Source of the DNA: Leptospira kemamanensis
GTDB taxonomy: Bacteria > Spirochaetota > Leptospiria > Leptospirales > Leptospiraceae
Reading direction: 5' to 3'
Assembly (NCBI RefSeq): GCF_004769665.1
Contig: NZ_RQGG01000041.1
Span: 1-11,909 of the forward strand
Length of the DNA stretch: 11,909 nucleotides
Shown: positions 1 through 6,618 of the stretch, piece after piece
Position numbering within the stretch: the first letter of the stretch is position 1
Layout of the letters: each line of letters opens with the position of its first letter
Translations under genes and position numbers: made by a program
Notes under the pieces: model-generated
Databases searched by the model: none
Told to the model about the DNA's origin: nothing
What the model saw: only the letters and a program-made list of their open reading frames with translations

Positions 1-75
1 TCTAGGTTATGTGAGTCCTGAAAAATTTGAGTTAAATTGAATTAGAAAAGTGTCCGAAAAAACGTAATCAGGCTA
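1..75 (+). mobile_element. Right-end remnant of an IS3-family insertion sequence
   Basis: The left edge shows the last codons of an IS3-type transposase (2-40), followed after a few bases by AAGTGTCCG at 48-56, an A run, and AATCAGG at 66-72. In IS3-family elements the transposase stop lies close to the terminal inverted repeat, and a TGTCC-type block near the right end is common in that family. The exact boundary (about 70-76) cannot be fixed, because the left end and any target-site duplication lie outside the window. Seen: the peptide and its spacing to the block. Inferred: that this is an IS terminus. Confidence 0.5.
2..40 (+). CDS. IS3-family transposase OrfB, C-terminal end only (partial)
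   Basis: Reading from base 2 gives LGYVSPEKFELN followed by TGA at 38-40. The pattern L-G-Y-x-S-P-x-x-F-E is the usual C-terminal tail of the rve integrase domain of IS3-family OrfB transposases. Only twelve residues are visible, so neither the DDE catalytic residues nor intactness can be judged. A different protein with a similar tail is possible, but the IS-like bases just downstream support the transposase reading. Confidence 0.5.
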   Translation, partial: LGYVSPEKFELN

Positions 76-91
76 AAAAGGAATTTGGAAA

Positions 92-109
92 ACTATGTTC
101 TTACATAGT
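92..109. repeat. Perfect 7-bp inverted repeat with a 4-base loop
   Basis: ACTATGT (92-98), loop TCTT, then ACATAGT (103-109). The stem is AT-rich and is not followed by a T run, so it does not look like an intrinsic terminator. It lies between the IS remnant and the exporter gene and could be a small operator or chance. No function is assigned. Confidence 0.3.
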
Positions 110-123
110 AAATTGTGTCTTGA

Positions 124-213
124 TCAATTGATTGTAGAGTAGAAATGGAAAAGGAAGCAGTTGAGAATGTAATTGTATTTTTAGAGGCGGTAAGTGGGAG
201 ATGGTTGTTTTGA
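124..213 (+). pseudogene. Possible tail of a broken gene, or tiny ORF, before the exporter
   Basis: An open frame runs from 124 to the stop TGA at 211-213. It includes an ATG at 145 giving a 22-residue peptide that starts MEKEAVENV and ends GRWLF. No clear Shine-Dalgarno precedes the ATG. The stop overlaps the ribosome binding site of the exporter, as the 3' end of an upstream gene would in this tightly packed locus. An IS end lies about 50-70 bases upstream, so a gene truncated by the insertion is a plausible reading. The peptide is not recognised and the frame is short enough to be chance. Confidence 0.2.
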
Positions 214-216
214 GGA
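212..216 (+). promoter_or_regulatory. Ribosome binding site supporting the TTG start at 223
   Basis: GAGGA at 212-216 lies 6 bases before TTG 223. The ATG at 217 opens a frame that stops after five codons. The in-frame ATG at 238 has only a weak purine stretch upstream. The TTG start is therefore preferred. Confidence 0.5.
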
Positions 217-222
217 TGGTGG

Positions 223-1986
223 TTGAAAATTAAAAGAATGGAAACAGGTCAAAATAGTCAAATAAGAAGTGATTATCTTAAACTTTGGTGCTTACTATCG
301 AAAAGAAGGAAAATTCAATACTTCTTTGTTCTGATTTTTATCGTCATCACTTCGTTCGCTGAAGTGTTGAGTCTCGGTGCTATAATCCCATTTTTAGGTG
401 TTTTGATTTCGCCCGAAAAAGTATTCGAAATTGAGGAACTTAGATTTCTCTGGAATATACTAGAAGTTTTTAATTCTAGCCAAATTCTTTTTCCTATTAC
501 AATTCTATTTGCATCAGGAGCAATTGTAGCAGGTATTTTTCGATTAAGTTTATTGTACATTAGCACTCGGCTCTCCTTTGCTATTGGTGCAGATTTAAGT
601 ACGGAAATATATAAAAGAACCTTATACCAATCCTATACCATCCATGTATCAAGAAATACTGCAGATGTGATAAGCGGTATTACTTCAAAAGCAAATGGGG
701 TTGTCGCTTACGTTTTACAACCAATTTTATCATTAGTGTCTTCATTGATTTTGCTCATTGTGATACTGTTGGGATTGATTACAATTGAGCCTGTGATTAC
801 ATCACTTGCATTTTTCATTTTTGGGGCTCTCTATTTAACGATTGCACTATTTGCTAAGAAAAAATTGGCTCGTGATGGCAAGATTGCTTCTGACAGCCAA
901 ACGAAATTACAGAAGTCTTTGCAGGAAGGTCTTGGAGCAATTCGTGATGTGATATTAGATGGCACTCAAAAATTTTATATCGATCTTTATGCGAAAGCAG
1001 ATAATCCATACAGACGAGCGCTGGGCAATAGTCAGTATACAAGTACGAGTCCTAGATATACCATCGAAGCAATAGGTATCGCACTGATGGCGATTTTTGC
1101 TTATCAATTAAGCATCACCTCATCCAATCTCCTGAGCATTATTCCTTTATTGGGATCTTTAGCTATGGGAGCACAACGAATGCTTCCCGTATTGCAGCAG
1201 TCATACACTGCTTGGGCTTATTTAAAAATCGGAAAATCAACATTAACGGATGTAATGGCTTTGTTGAATCAACCGCATACCTATGGAGAGAGAAACAAAC
1301 TAACGGAAGAACGAATAGACTTAATGTCAGCGATTGAATTAAAGAATGTATCATTTAGATATGGCAATGATCTGCCTTGGGTAATCAAGGACATTTCTCT
1401 AAAAATTGAAAAGGGAAAACGGATTGGTTTTATCGGAAAAACGGGAAGTGGCAAAAGTACACTTATTGATTTAATCATGGGTCTTTTGACAGCAACGAAT
1501 GGCGCGCTTTTTGTGGATGAAACAGAAATTTCTCAAAACAATGTGAATCAATGGCAAAGAAATATCGCACATGTTCCACAATCGATTTATTTGTCAGACA
1601 GTTCCATTGCTGAAAATATTGCCTTTGGTATTCCAAGTGAAGAATTAGATATGCAGAGAGTGCGAGAAGCCTCACAGAAGGCTCAGATAGCAAATCACAT
1701 TGAATCCTTGAAAGATGGTTATAATACAATCGTTGGGGAACGAGGGATTCGTCTATCGGGTGGTCAAAGGCAAAGAATAGGCATTGCGCGGGCATTATAT
1801 AAAAATGCATCAGTAATTGTTTTTGATGAAGCAACCAGTGCCTTGGATCATGAGACAGAAAAAGCAGTTATGGAAGCAATCGAAGGCTTAGGAAAAGATT
1901 TAACGATCCTTATGATTGCGCATCGGCTTTCAACTGTAGAAAGTTGTGATATGATTGTTAAATTGGAAGATGGAAAGATTGTTTGA
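223..1986 (+). CDS. PglK/MsbA-type ABC exporter (probable lipid-linked glycan flippase)
   Basis: A 587-residue half-transporter with fused membrane and ATPase domains. It would work as a homodimer in the inner membrane. Hydrophobic segments lie near residues 33-61, 88-112, 160-185, 188-211, 278-295 and 302-318, fitting a six-helix type I exporter domain. The nucleotide-binding domain (about 372-587) has Walker A GKTGSGKST at 405-413, Q-loop Q453, signature LSGGQ at 511-515, Walker B VIVFDE at 531-536 with catalytic E536, and switch histidine H567. All ATPase motifs are intact. Family knowledge: such proteins flip undecaprenyl-linked glycans (PglK) or lipid A (MsbA). The neighbouring sugar-nucleotide genes favour glycan export over drug or peptide export, but the substrate is inferred. 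The protein ends directly after DGKIV, so the usual C-terminal tail of a few tens of residues is absent. It starts with TTG and has a good Shine-Dalgarno. Confidence 0.88.
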   Translation: MKIKRMETGQNSQIRSDYLKLWCLLSKRRKIQYFFVLIFIVITSFAEVLSLGAIIPFLGVLISPEKVFEIEELRFLWNILEVFNSSQILFPITILFASGAIVAGIFRLSLLYISTRLSFAIGADLSTEIYKRTLYQSYTIHVSRNTADVISGITSKANGVVAYVLQPILSLVSSLILLIVILLGLITIEPVITSLAFFIFGALYLTIALFAKKKLARDGKIASDSQTKLQKSLQEGLGAIRDVILDGTQKFYIDLYAKADNPYRRALGNSQYTSTSPRYTIEAIGIALMAIFAYQLSITSSNLLSIIPLLGSLAMGAQRMLPVLQQSYTAWAYLKIGKSTLTDVMALLNQPHTYGERNKLTEERIDLMSAIELKNVSFRYGNDLPWVIKDISLKIEKGKRIGFIGKTGSGKSTLIDLIMGLLTATNGALFVDETEISQNNVNQWQRNIAHVPQSIYLSDSSIAENIAFGIPSEELDMQRVREASQKAQIANHIESLKDGYNTIVGERGIRLSGGQRQRIGIARALYKNASVIVFDEATSALDHETEKAVMEAIEGLGKDLTILMIAHRLSTVESCDMIVKLEDGKIV

Positions 1987-2011
1987 TTAACACAGCGTAA
2001 CAGATTACAAT
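1983..2011 (+). promoter_or_regulatory. Candidate sigma-70-type promoter for the heptose/nonulosonate operon
   Basis: TTGATT (1983-1988) and TACAAT (2006-2011) are separated by exactly 17 bases. They match the -35 consensus at 4 of 6 and the -10 consensus at 5 of 6. The -35 box overlaps the exporter stop codon. Transcription would start near 2018 and leave a leader of about 65 bases before the ATG at 2083. The rest of the downstream cluster has no gap longer than 5 bases, so this is the only obvious place for a promoter. In AT-rich DNA such matches also arise by chance. Confidence 0.4.
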
Positions 2012-2022
2012 AATATTAAAAG

Positions 2023-2045
2023 AATAGTCCTCCGATTCAATAGTC
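2023..2045. repeat. Short direct repeat in the operon leader
   Basis: AATAGTC occurs at 2023-2029 and again at 2039-2045, a 16-base period, just downstream of the candidate promoter. It could be a binding-site pair or chance; nothing else supports a function. Confidence 0.2.
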
Positions 2046-2058
2046 AAATCCAACAAAA

Positions 2059-2078
2059 AGAAATTTAAAAGAATTTCT
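2059..2078. repeat. AT-rich inverted repeat before gmhB
   Basis: AGAAATT (2059-2065) and AATTTCT (2072-2078) form a perfect 7-bp stem around a 6-base loop, ending 4 bases before the gmhB ATG. The purine-rich stretch that would serve as a weak ribosome binding site lies in the loop and right arm, so the hairpin could affect initiation. With one G-C pair per arm it is weak and may be chance. Confidence 0.25.
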
Positions 2079-2082
2079 AAAA

Positions 2083-2625
2083 ATGAAGCCAGCCCTTTTT
2101 TTAGACCGAGATGGAGTCATCAATGAAGACTTTGATTATGTTTATCAAATCAAAGATTTTCAATTTAAATCTGGAATATTTGAATTGTGTAAGATAGCCA
2201 ATCAAAAAGGTTACAAGATTTTTGTTATCACAAACCAAGCTGGAATTGCAAGGGGATATTATTCAGAGAGAGACTTTCTGAAACTAACGAAGTGGATGAA
2301 AGATGAGTTTGAGAAACAAAATTGTAAAATCACTCATGTCTATTATTCACCATACCATCCGGAATTTGGGAATACCAAGTATAAACGCCAATCGATATTT
2401 CGTAAACCTAACCCAGGAATGATTTTGAAAGCTCAATATAGATACTCAATTGATTTGGAAAATTCTATCTTAGTTGGAGATCAAAATACAGATGTGGAAG
2501 CTGGATTGAAAGCGGGGATTGGGAAAAATTTTTTACTTTTGAATGAAGGCAAAAAAAACAACTCCTCTCATCATGCAGAAGCCATACAGATCAAAAATTT
2601 AGGTGAGGTGATTCCATTTTTATAA
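2083..2625 (+). CDS. gmhB: GmhB-like D-glycero-D-manno-heptose-1,7-bisphosphate 7-phosphatase (HAD family)
   Basis: A 180-residue HAD-superfamily phosphatase of the histidinol-phosphatase/GmhB type. It would remove the 7-phosphate from heptose 1,7-bisphosphate to give heptose 1-phosphate. HAD motif I is FLDRDGVIN with nucleophile D8 and acid/base D10. Motif II is TNQAG with T50. The FRKPNPGM segment (106-113) carries the R-K substrate/phosphate residues, and motif IV is GDQNTD at 132-137. The length fits GmhB. Oddly, the zinc loop is degenerate: where E. coli GmhB has C-P-H-H-P and later C-x-C before R-K-P, this protein has S-P-Y-H-P (89-93) and S-I-F (104-106), so all four zinc ligands are replaced. 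It is first in the coupled operon with hddC, hddA and gmhA homologues, which supports the heptose role. A related sugar-phosphate phosphatase is the alternative. Confidence 0.78.
   Translation: MKPALFLDRDGVINEDFDYVYQIKDFQFKSGIFELCKIANQKGYKIFVITNQAGIARGYYSERDFLKLTKWMKDEFEKQNCKITHVYYSPYHPEFGNTKYKRQSIFRKPNPGMILKAQYRYSIDLENSILVGDQNTDVEAGLKAGIGKNFLLLNEGKKNNSSHHAEAIQIKNLGEVIPFL
2551..2558 (+). repeat. A8 homopolymer inside gmhB
   Basis: Eight consecutive A residues near the 3' end of the gmhB-like gene, after the HAD motifs. Slippage here would change only the last 20 or so residues. Confidence 0.6.
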
Positions 2626-3344
2626 TGGAACCAAAAAATATCCCCATTTTCATTTTAGCAGGCGGTAGGGGTACGAGATTGGCCTCTGTTGTTAATGATG
2701 TTCCGAAACCTCTTGCTCCAGTAAACGGAAAACCGTTCCTTGTATATTTACTTGAAAATTATATAGAACAAGGTTTTCGGAAATTCTATTTTTTATTACA
2801 TCACAAAGCGAACCAAATTAAAGAATGTATTGATTCTTTGAAAAATTCAATTTTAACAGATTGCGAAATTCATTACTCAGTTGAACCAACTTTACTTGGA
2901 ACTGGTGGATCTGTTGCTTACACAATTCAATCCCTTCAAATCAAAGGTGATTTTTTAATTGTGAATGCAGACACCTGGGTTGATCCAATTTCTATGGAAC
3001 AGCTAGCCAAATCTAAGGCACCTTCCATAGGAGTCATCTTTATACCGGATGTATCAAGGTATGGAAAGGTTACAATTGAAGAAGGTATGATTCAGAAATT
3101 TGAGGAAAAAAAAGAGAATGCTGGTTCAGGTTGGATTAATGCGGGAATTTATAAATTGAATGCAGATTTGTTTCTCGGAAAAGATGGGGAGTTTTCAATG
3201 GAAAAAGAAATTTTCCCAAAACTAGTTTTTGAAAACTTACTTCGAGCCATTCCATTGGATACAGATTTTATTGATATTGGTATTCCTGAAGATTATAAAC
3301 GTTTTCAAAATTGGATTATTTCTGGTCGGGAGAATAAACTTTGA
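2625..3344 (+). CDS. hddC: HddC-like heptose-1-phosphate guanylyltransferase (NTP_transferase)
   Basis: A 239-residue cytoplasmic sugar-1-phosphate nucleotidyltransferase with a Rossmann-like GT-A fold. The nucleotide-binding signature is LAGGRGTRL at 11-19, followed by the conserved lysine in VPKPL (K29). The metal/substrate site is NADTW (114-118, D116). A conserved INAGIYKL (171-178) and a DIGIPEDY (217-224) C-terminal motif match the family. Family knowledge: HddC makes GDP-D-glycero-alpha-D-manno-heptose from heptose 1-phosphate and GTP. The specific assignment rests on the kinase, phosphatase and isomerase genes beside it. From sequence alone it could be another hexose- or heptose-1-phosphate guanylyl-, cytidylyl- or uridylyltransferase. 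Its ATG shares one base with the gmhB stop (TAATG), so translation is probably coupled. Confidence 0.75.
   Translation: MEPKNIPIFILAGGRGTRLASVVNDVPKPLAPVNGKPFLVYLLENYIEQGFRKFYFLLHHKANQIKECIDSLKNSILTDCEIHYSVEPTLLGTGGSVAYTIQSLQIKGDFLIVNADTWVDPISMEQLAKSKAPSIGVIFIPDVSRYGKVTIEEGMIQKFEEKKENAGSGWINAGIYKLNADLFLGKDGEFSMEKEIFPKLVFENLLRAIPLDTDFIDIGIPEDYKRFQNWIISGRENKL
3328..3332 (+). promoter_or_regulatory. Ribosome binding site supporting the TTG start of the CBS-kinase gene
   Basis: GGGAG at 3328-3332 lies 8 bases before TTG 3341, inside the end of the hddC-like gene. The start overlaps the hddC stop in a TTGA arrangement. There is no good ATG nearby upstream of the CBS domain. Confidence 0.6.
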
Positions 3345-4729
3345 GTTTTGACTTATTTATTGTTTCAAGTAGTAATTCGGTAGAGGAAACATTATCTAAA
3401 ATCGAATTAAATCATCTCGGCTTTGCTCTCGTGAAAGACAAAGAAAACCAAATCATAGGTTTGGTTACTGATGGTGACATCCGTCGGATTTTATTAAAAG
3501 GAAAAAATCTAAATACATCAATATTCGAATGTATGAACAGTGAGTTTACTTGGGCATCCAGTCAAACTCCCAGAGAACAATTATTAAAAATGCTAGATTC
3601 TCGCATACGTTTCATTCCTGTATTGGATGAAAAAAGAAGTTTAGTAGGAATTGTTACCAAAGATGAGCTACCTCATTTAGAAGAACGTAAAATTTATGCT
3701 AGAGCTAGATCACCGGTTCGGATTAGTTTTGGAGGTGGTGGATCTGACCTAACTCATTTTTTTAGCAATGAGAAAGGAGCAGTGATCAACTCCACAGTCA
3801 GCTTATACACTCATGCTACATTAAGAATCAGAGAAGATTATCGAATCATACTCAATTCAGGTGACCTAAAAGATAAAATTGAATTCTCTGATTTTGATGA
3901 GTTAACCAAAACAGTAAGTAAATTTAAATTGTTTCAGGCTGTAATCAAAGTTGCACGACCAAATTTTGGATTCGAGTTGTATGTGCATTCTGACTATCCA
4001 ATGAATTCAGGTTTAGGTGGGTCTGCAGTTGTTGCTTCTGCTATACTTGGATGTTTTAATCAATTTAGAAAAGATAAATGGGATAACCATGAAATTGCGG
4101 AACTAGCGTTTCAAGCTGAGAGACTTGATATGGGAATTGCAGGAGGGTGGCAAGACCAATATGCGACTGTTTTTGGTGGTTTCAATTTTATGGAATTTGC
4201 CATGGACCAAAACATTGTGCACCCGCTTCGTTTATCAAAAGATACTTTGATAGAATTAGAAGAGAGTTTAATTTTATGTGATACTGCCACTACGCATGAC
4301 TCAGGGAATATTCACGATGACCAACGTGAAACCATGAAACAATCAGATATCAAACAGAGAGTTCAATCGAATGTGGAACTAACGTATGAAATGCGAAATC
4401 ACTTACTAAGAGGTCGGTTGTTAGAATTTGGAAAGTGTTTGCATAAGGCATGGGAAATCAAAAGAGGCTTAAGTTCCAAAATATCAAATCAATTCTTAGA
4501 TAAAATATATGAAAATGCAATAGTCCACGGTGCAATAGGTGGAAAATTATTAGGAGCTGGTGGTGGTGGATTTTTTTTGTTTTATGTTCCACCATTTCAA
4601 AAACATAAAATTTTGGAATGGATGGAATCAGCAGGATTAAACTACCGACCGTTTCGTTTTGATTCGGAAGGCTTACATGCATGGACAGTTAGAGAAGAAC
4701 TAGATAATGAGGAAATGACTGTAATATGA
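3341..4729 (+). CDS. hddA: CBS-pair/HddA-like heptose 7-phosphate kinase fusion (GHMP kinase)
   Basis: A 462-residue two-domain protein. Residues 1 to about 115 form a CBS pair: two repeats, each with a hydrophobic strand followed by G-L-V-T-D-G-D or G-I-V-T-K-D-E (about 40-46 and 103-109). Residues 119-462 are a GHMP kinase closely resembling HddA, which phosphorylates heptose 7-phosphate at O1. Kinase motifs are SPVRISFGGGGSDL (124-137), the ATP-binding glycine loop SGLGGSA (223-229), GGWQDQY (268-274) and GAGGGGFF (405-412). Standard HddA proteins are about 340 residues without CBS domains, so the N-terminal module is an addition that may bind a nucleotide and regulate activity. In known glycan loci a CBS pair is more often attached to the nucleotidyltransferase (PtmE type). 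It starts with TTG overlapping the hddC stop; a good Shine-Dalgarno precedes it. It could instead be an L-fucose-type kinase. Confidence 0.8.
   Translation: MSFDLFIVSSSNSVEETLSKIELNHLGFALVKDKENQIIGLVTDGDIRRILLKGKNLNTSIFECMNSEFTWASSQTPREQLLKMLDSRIRFIPVLDEKRSLVGIVTKDELPHLEERKIYARARSPVRISFGGGGSDLTHFFSNEKGAVINSTVSLYTHATLRIREDYRIILNSGDLKDKIEFSDFDELTKTVSKFKLFQAVIKVARPNFGFELYVHSDYPMNSGLGGSAVVASAILGCFNQFRKDKWDNHEIAELAFQAERLDMGIAGGWQDQYATVFGGFNFMEFAMDQNIVHPLRLSKDTLIELEESLILCDTATTHDSGNIHDDQRETMKQSDIKQRVQSNVELTYEMRNHLLRGRLLEFGKCLHKAWEIKRGLSSKISNQFLDKIYENAIVHGAIGGKLLGAGGGGFFLFYVPPFQKHKILEWMESAGLNYRPFRFDSEGLHAWTVREELDNEEMTVI
4571..4578 (+). repeat. T8 homopolymer inside the CBS-kinase gene
   Basis: Eight T residues encode part of GGGGFFLF in the last kinase motif. 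A one-base slip would destroy the C-terminal 50 or so residues. Confidence 0.6.
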
Positions 4730-6618
4730 TTAAAATCGGAAATTTTGAGATTGGAGCTGGAAGGACATTTGTGATTGCTGAGATTGGAAACAATCATAAT
4801 GGAGATTTGAATAAGGCTTTTGAGTTAGTAGATGTTGCCGTTGAAGTTGGTGCAGACTGTGCAAAGTTTCAAATGCGTCACTTAGATGAGGTATATAGAA
4901 GCAAAAGTTTGCTTAAATCAGGAGAAGATCTTGGTACTGAATATATTTTGGATCTTTTAGAAAAGTTTGAGTTGAATAAAGAATTTCATCGCAAACTTAA
5001 CCAATACTGCAAAGAAAAAGGAATTTTATATTTATGTACTCCCTGGGACAGCAAAAGTGTCGATGTTTTAGAAACGTTCCCAGTTCCTGCATATAAGGTT
5101 GCTTCTGCTGATTTAACTAATGTGAAACTACTTGATAGGCTTATTGAAACTAAAAAACCATTAATTTTATCTACTGGAATGAGCCAAACGCAGGAGATAT
5201 TGTTTACACGTGATTATCTAACAAAAGCGAATTCTGAATTCGTATTTTTACATTGTAATAGCACATATCCCGCACCTCTTCATGATATAAATTTGAAATG
5301 GATGAATCAATTACGGGAATTTCATAACTACATCGGTTATTCAGGACATGAACGAGGAATCAATGTTACTCTTGCTTCTGTTGCTCTAGGTGCTATGATT
5401 GTTGAACGCCATCTAACATTAGATAGAACTATGGAAGGACCTGATCATGCTGCAAGTTTGGAAATGAAAGAATTCAAAACACTTGTATCTGGAATTCGTG
5501 AAATAGAACTGGCAACTGGAACAAGCCAATATGAAAGAAAAGTTAGCCAAGGGGAGATGATCAATCGAGAAAATCTTTCTAAAAGTTGTGTTGCGGCTGT
5601 TCCAATTTCAAAAGGAACAATCATTACAAAAGATATGGTAAAGGTTTTGAGTCCTGGCCAAGGACTTTCACCTCAGAAAATGTATGATTTAATTGGAAAA
5701 AAGATGCAACGAGATATGGATGTTGAGGATTATTTTTTCCCTTCTGATCTATCTGAAAAAAGAATTGAACCAAGACAATATAAGTTTACGCATCCTTGGG
5801 GCGTTCCTGTAAGATACCATGATTTTCAAGAATATTACCAGAGGGTAAAACCCGATTTATTTGAATTTCACCTTTCCTACTCAGATATGGAGTTGGATCC
5901 AAATCAATATTTGACAGGCACTTATGAATGTGAATTTGTAATACATGCTCCCGAGTTATTTGAAGGAAGCCATCTTATGGATTTAGCTACTCCGGATGAA
6001 AGTTATAGAAAAATTTCCCTAAAAGAAACTCAAAGGGTGATTGATATCACTCGCGCACTTAAGAAATTTTTTCCAAAAACAAAAAAGCCATTCATAGTAG
6101 CAAACATTGGCGGAATTTCCATGGATGGGAATTTACCAAAAGAGATATTACCTTCATATTATCAACGTTTTGGTGAAAGTTTGAAATCATTAGATTTGGA
6201 AGGGGTTGAATTAATCCCACAAACAATGGCTCCATTTCCATGGCATTTTGGAGGACAAAGATACCAAAATATTTTTGTTCATATTGCAGAAATTGAAGAA
6301 TGGTGTAAAAAGCTAAACTTAAGAATGTGTTATGATGTATCTCATACAATGTTAACCTGCAATCACTTTGGGTATGACTTTTATGATTTTTCTGAAAGGA
6401 TTGCACCCTTTACAGCGCACATCCATATGGGAGATGCAAAAGGGCTCAATGGTGAGGGTTTACAAGTGGGAGAGGGAGATATTGATTTTAACCGCCTTGG
6501 AAAAATTTTCGCAAAACACGCACCAAATGCTTGGTTCATTCCTGAAATTTGGCAAGGTCATAAAAATGGTGGAGAAGGGTTTTGGATCGCCCTGGAAAAA
6601 TTAGAAGGAATTCTTTAA
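4726..6618 (+). CDS. neuB: NeuB-type nonulosonate synthase fused to a xylose-isomerase-like TIM barrel
   Basis: A 630-residue, three-module protein. Residues 1 to about 265 are a NeuB synthase barrel: AEIGNNHNGD (18-27), KFQ (47-49), STYP (179-182), GYSGHE (204-209), ERHLTLDR (227-234), GPDHAAS (238-244). Residues about 285-340 are the SAF (antifreeze-like) domain, with AAVPISKGTIIT and a closing G-K-K-M. NeuB, LegI and PseI normally end here, at about 340-350 residues. Residues about 352-630 add an AP-endonuclease-2/xylose-isomerase-like barrel with metal-site candidates E495 (VELIPQT), D537 and H540 (YDVSH), H566 (HIHMGD) and E607 (IPEIWQ). The synthase condenses PEP with an aldose; the barrel may isomerise or epimerise the acceptor. 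The precise sugar is unknown. The ATG overlaps the kinase stop by 4 bases (ATGA), and gmhA follows with a 1-base overlap. Confidence 0.88.
   Translation: MIKIGNFEIGAGRTFVIAEIGNNHNGDLNKAFELVDVAVEVGADCAKFQMRHLDEVYRSKSLLKSGEDLGTEYILDLLEKFELNKEFHRKLNQYCKEKGILYLCTPWDSKSVDVLETFPVPAYKVASADLTNVKLLDRLIETKKPLILSTGMSQTQEILFTRDYLTKANSEFVFLHCNSTYPAPLHDINLKWMNQLREFHNYIGYSGHERGINVTLASVALGAMIVERHLTLDRTMEGPDHAASLEMKEFKTLVSGIREIELATGTSQYERKVSQGEMINRENLSKSCVAAVPISKGTIITKDMVKVLSPGQGLSPQKMYDLIGKKMQRDMDVEDYFFPSDLSEKRIEPRQYKFTHPWGVPVRYHDFQEYYQRVKPDLFEFHLSYSDMELDPNQYLTGTYECEFVIHAPELFEGSHLMDLATPDESYRKISLKETQRVIDITRALKKFFPKTKKPFIVANIGGISMDGNLPKEILPSYYQRFGESLKSLDLEGVELIPQTMAPFPWHFGGQRYQNIFVHIAEIEEWCKKLNLRMCYDVSHTMLTCNHFGYDFYDFSERIAPFTAHIHMGDAKGLNGEGLQVGEGDIDFNRLGKIFAKHAPNAWFIPEIWQGHKNGGEGFWIALEKLEGIL
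6604..6609 (+). promoter_or_regulatory. Ribosome binding site fixing the gmhA start
   Basis: GAAGGA at 6604-6609 lies 8 bases before ATG 6618, which shares one base with the neuB stop. A further in-frame ATG at 6582 would add 12 residues with no homology, deep inside neuB. The start at 6618 gives a 192-residue protein, the same length as E. coli GmhA. Confidence 0.7.

Noticed and set aside
92..109. Inverted repeat as an intrinsic terminator for the IS element
   Set aside because: The stem is only 7 AT-rich pairs and no T run follows.
85..114. Promoter-like TTGGAA with an 18-base spacer and TAAATT upstream of the exporter
   Set aside because: Only 4 of 6 matches in each box with a non-optimal spacer in AT-rich DNA; too weak to list as a feature.
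123..132. 10-bp palindrome ATCAATTGAT
   Set aside because: Short, AT-rich, no second copy or partner element; expected by chance.
1475..1834. Open reading frame of 119 codons on the minus strand inside the exporter gene
   Set aside because: It is antisense to the ATPase domain with its intact Walker A, signature and Walker B motifs, and its translation shows no domain; a shadow of the real gene. The same holds for the other minus-strand frames in the window.
2059..2078. Inverted repeat as a terminator after the exporter gene
   Set aside because: One G-C pair per arm and no downstream T tract; at most a weak leader hairpin.
2625..4729. Reading the nucleotidyltransferase and CBS-kinase as a GDP-linked legionaminic acid route (PtmE-like)
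   Set aside because: The kinase, GmhB-like and GmhA-like genes together match the GDP-heptose pathway step for step, and the other legionaminic acid enzymes are absent from the window.
6368..6604. Open frame of 78 codons on the plus strand inside the neuB fusion
   Set aside because: It overlaps the conserved metal-site region of the second barrel in another frame and has no recognisable features.
6582..6617. Upstream in-frame ATG that would extend GmhA by 12 residues
   Set aside because: The extension lies inside neuB, has no GmhA homology, and the ATG at 6618 has a well-spaced GAAGGA and gives the 192-residue family length.
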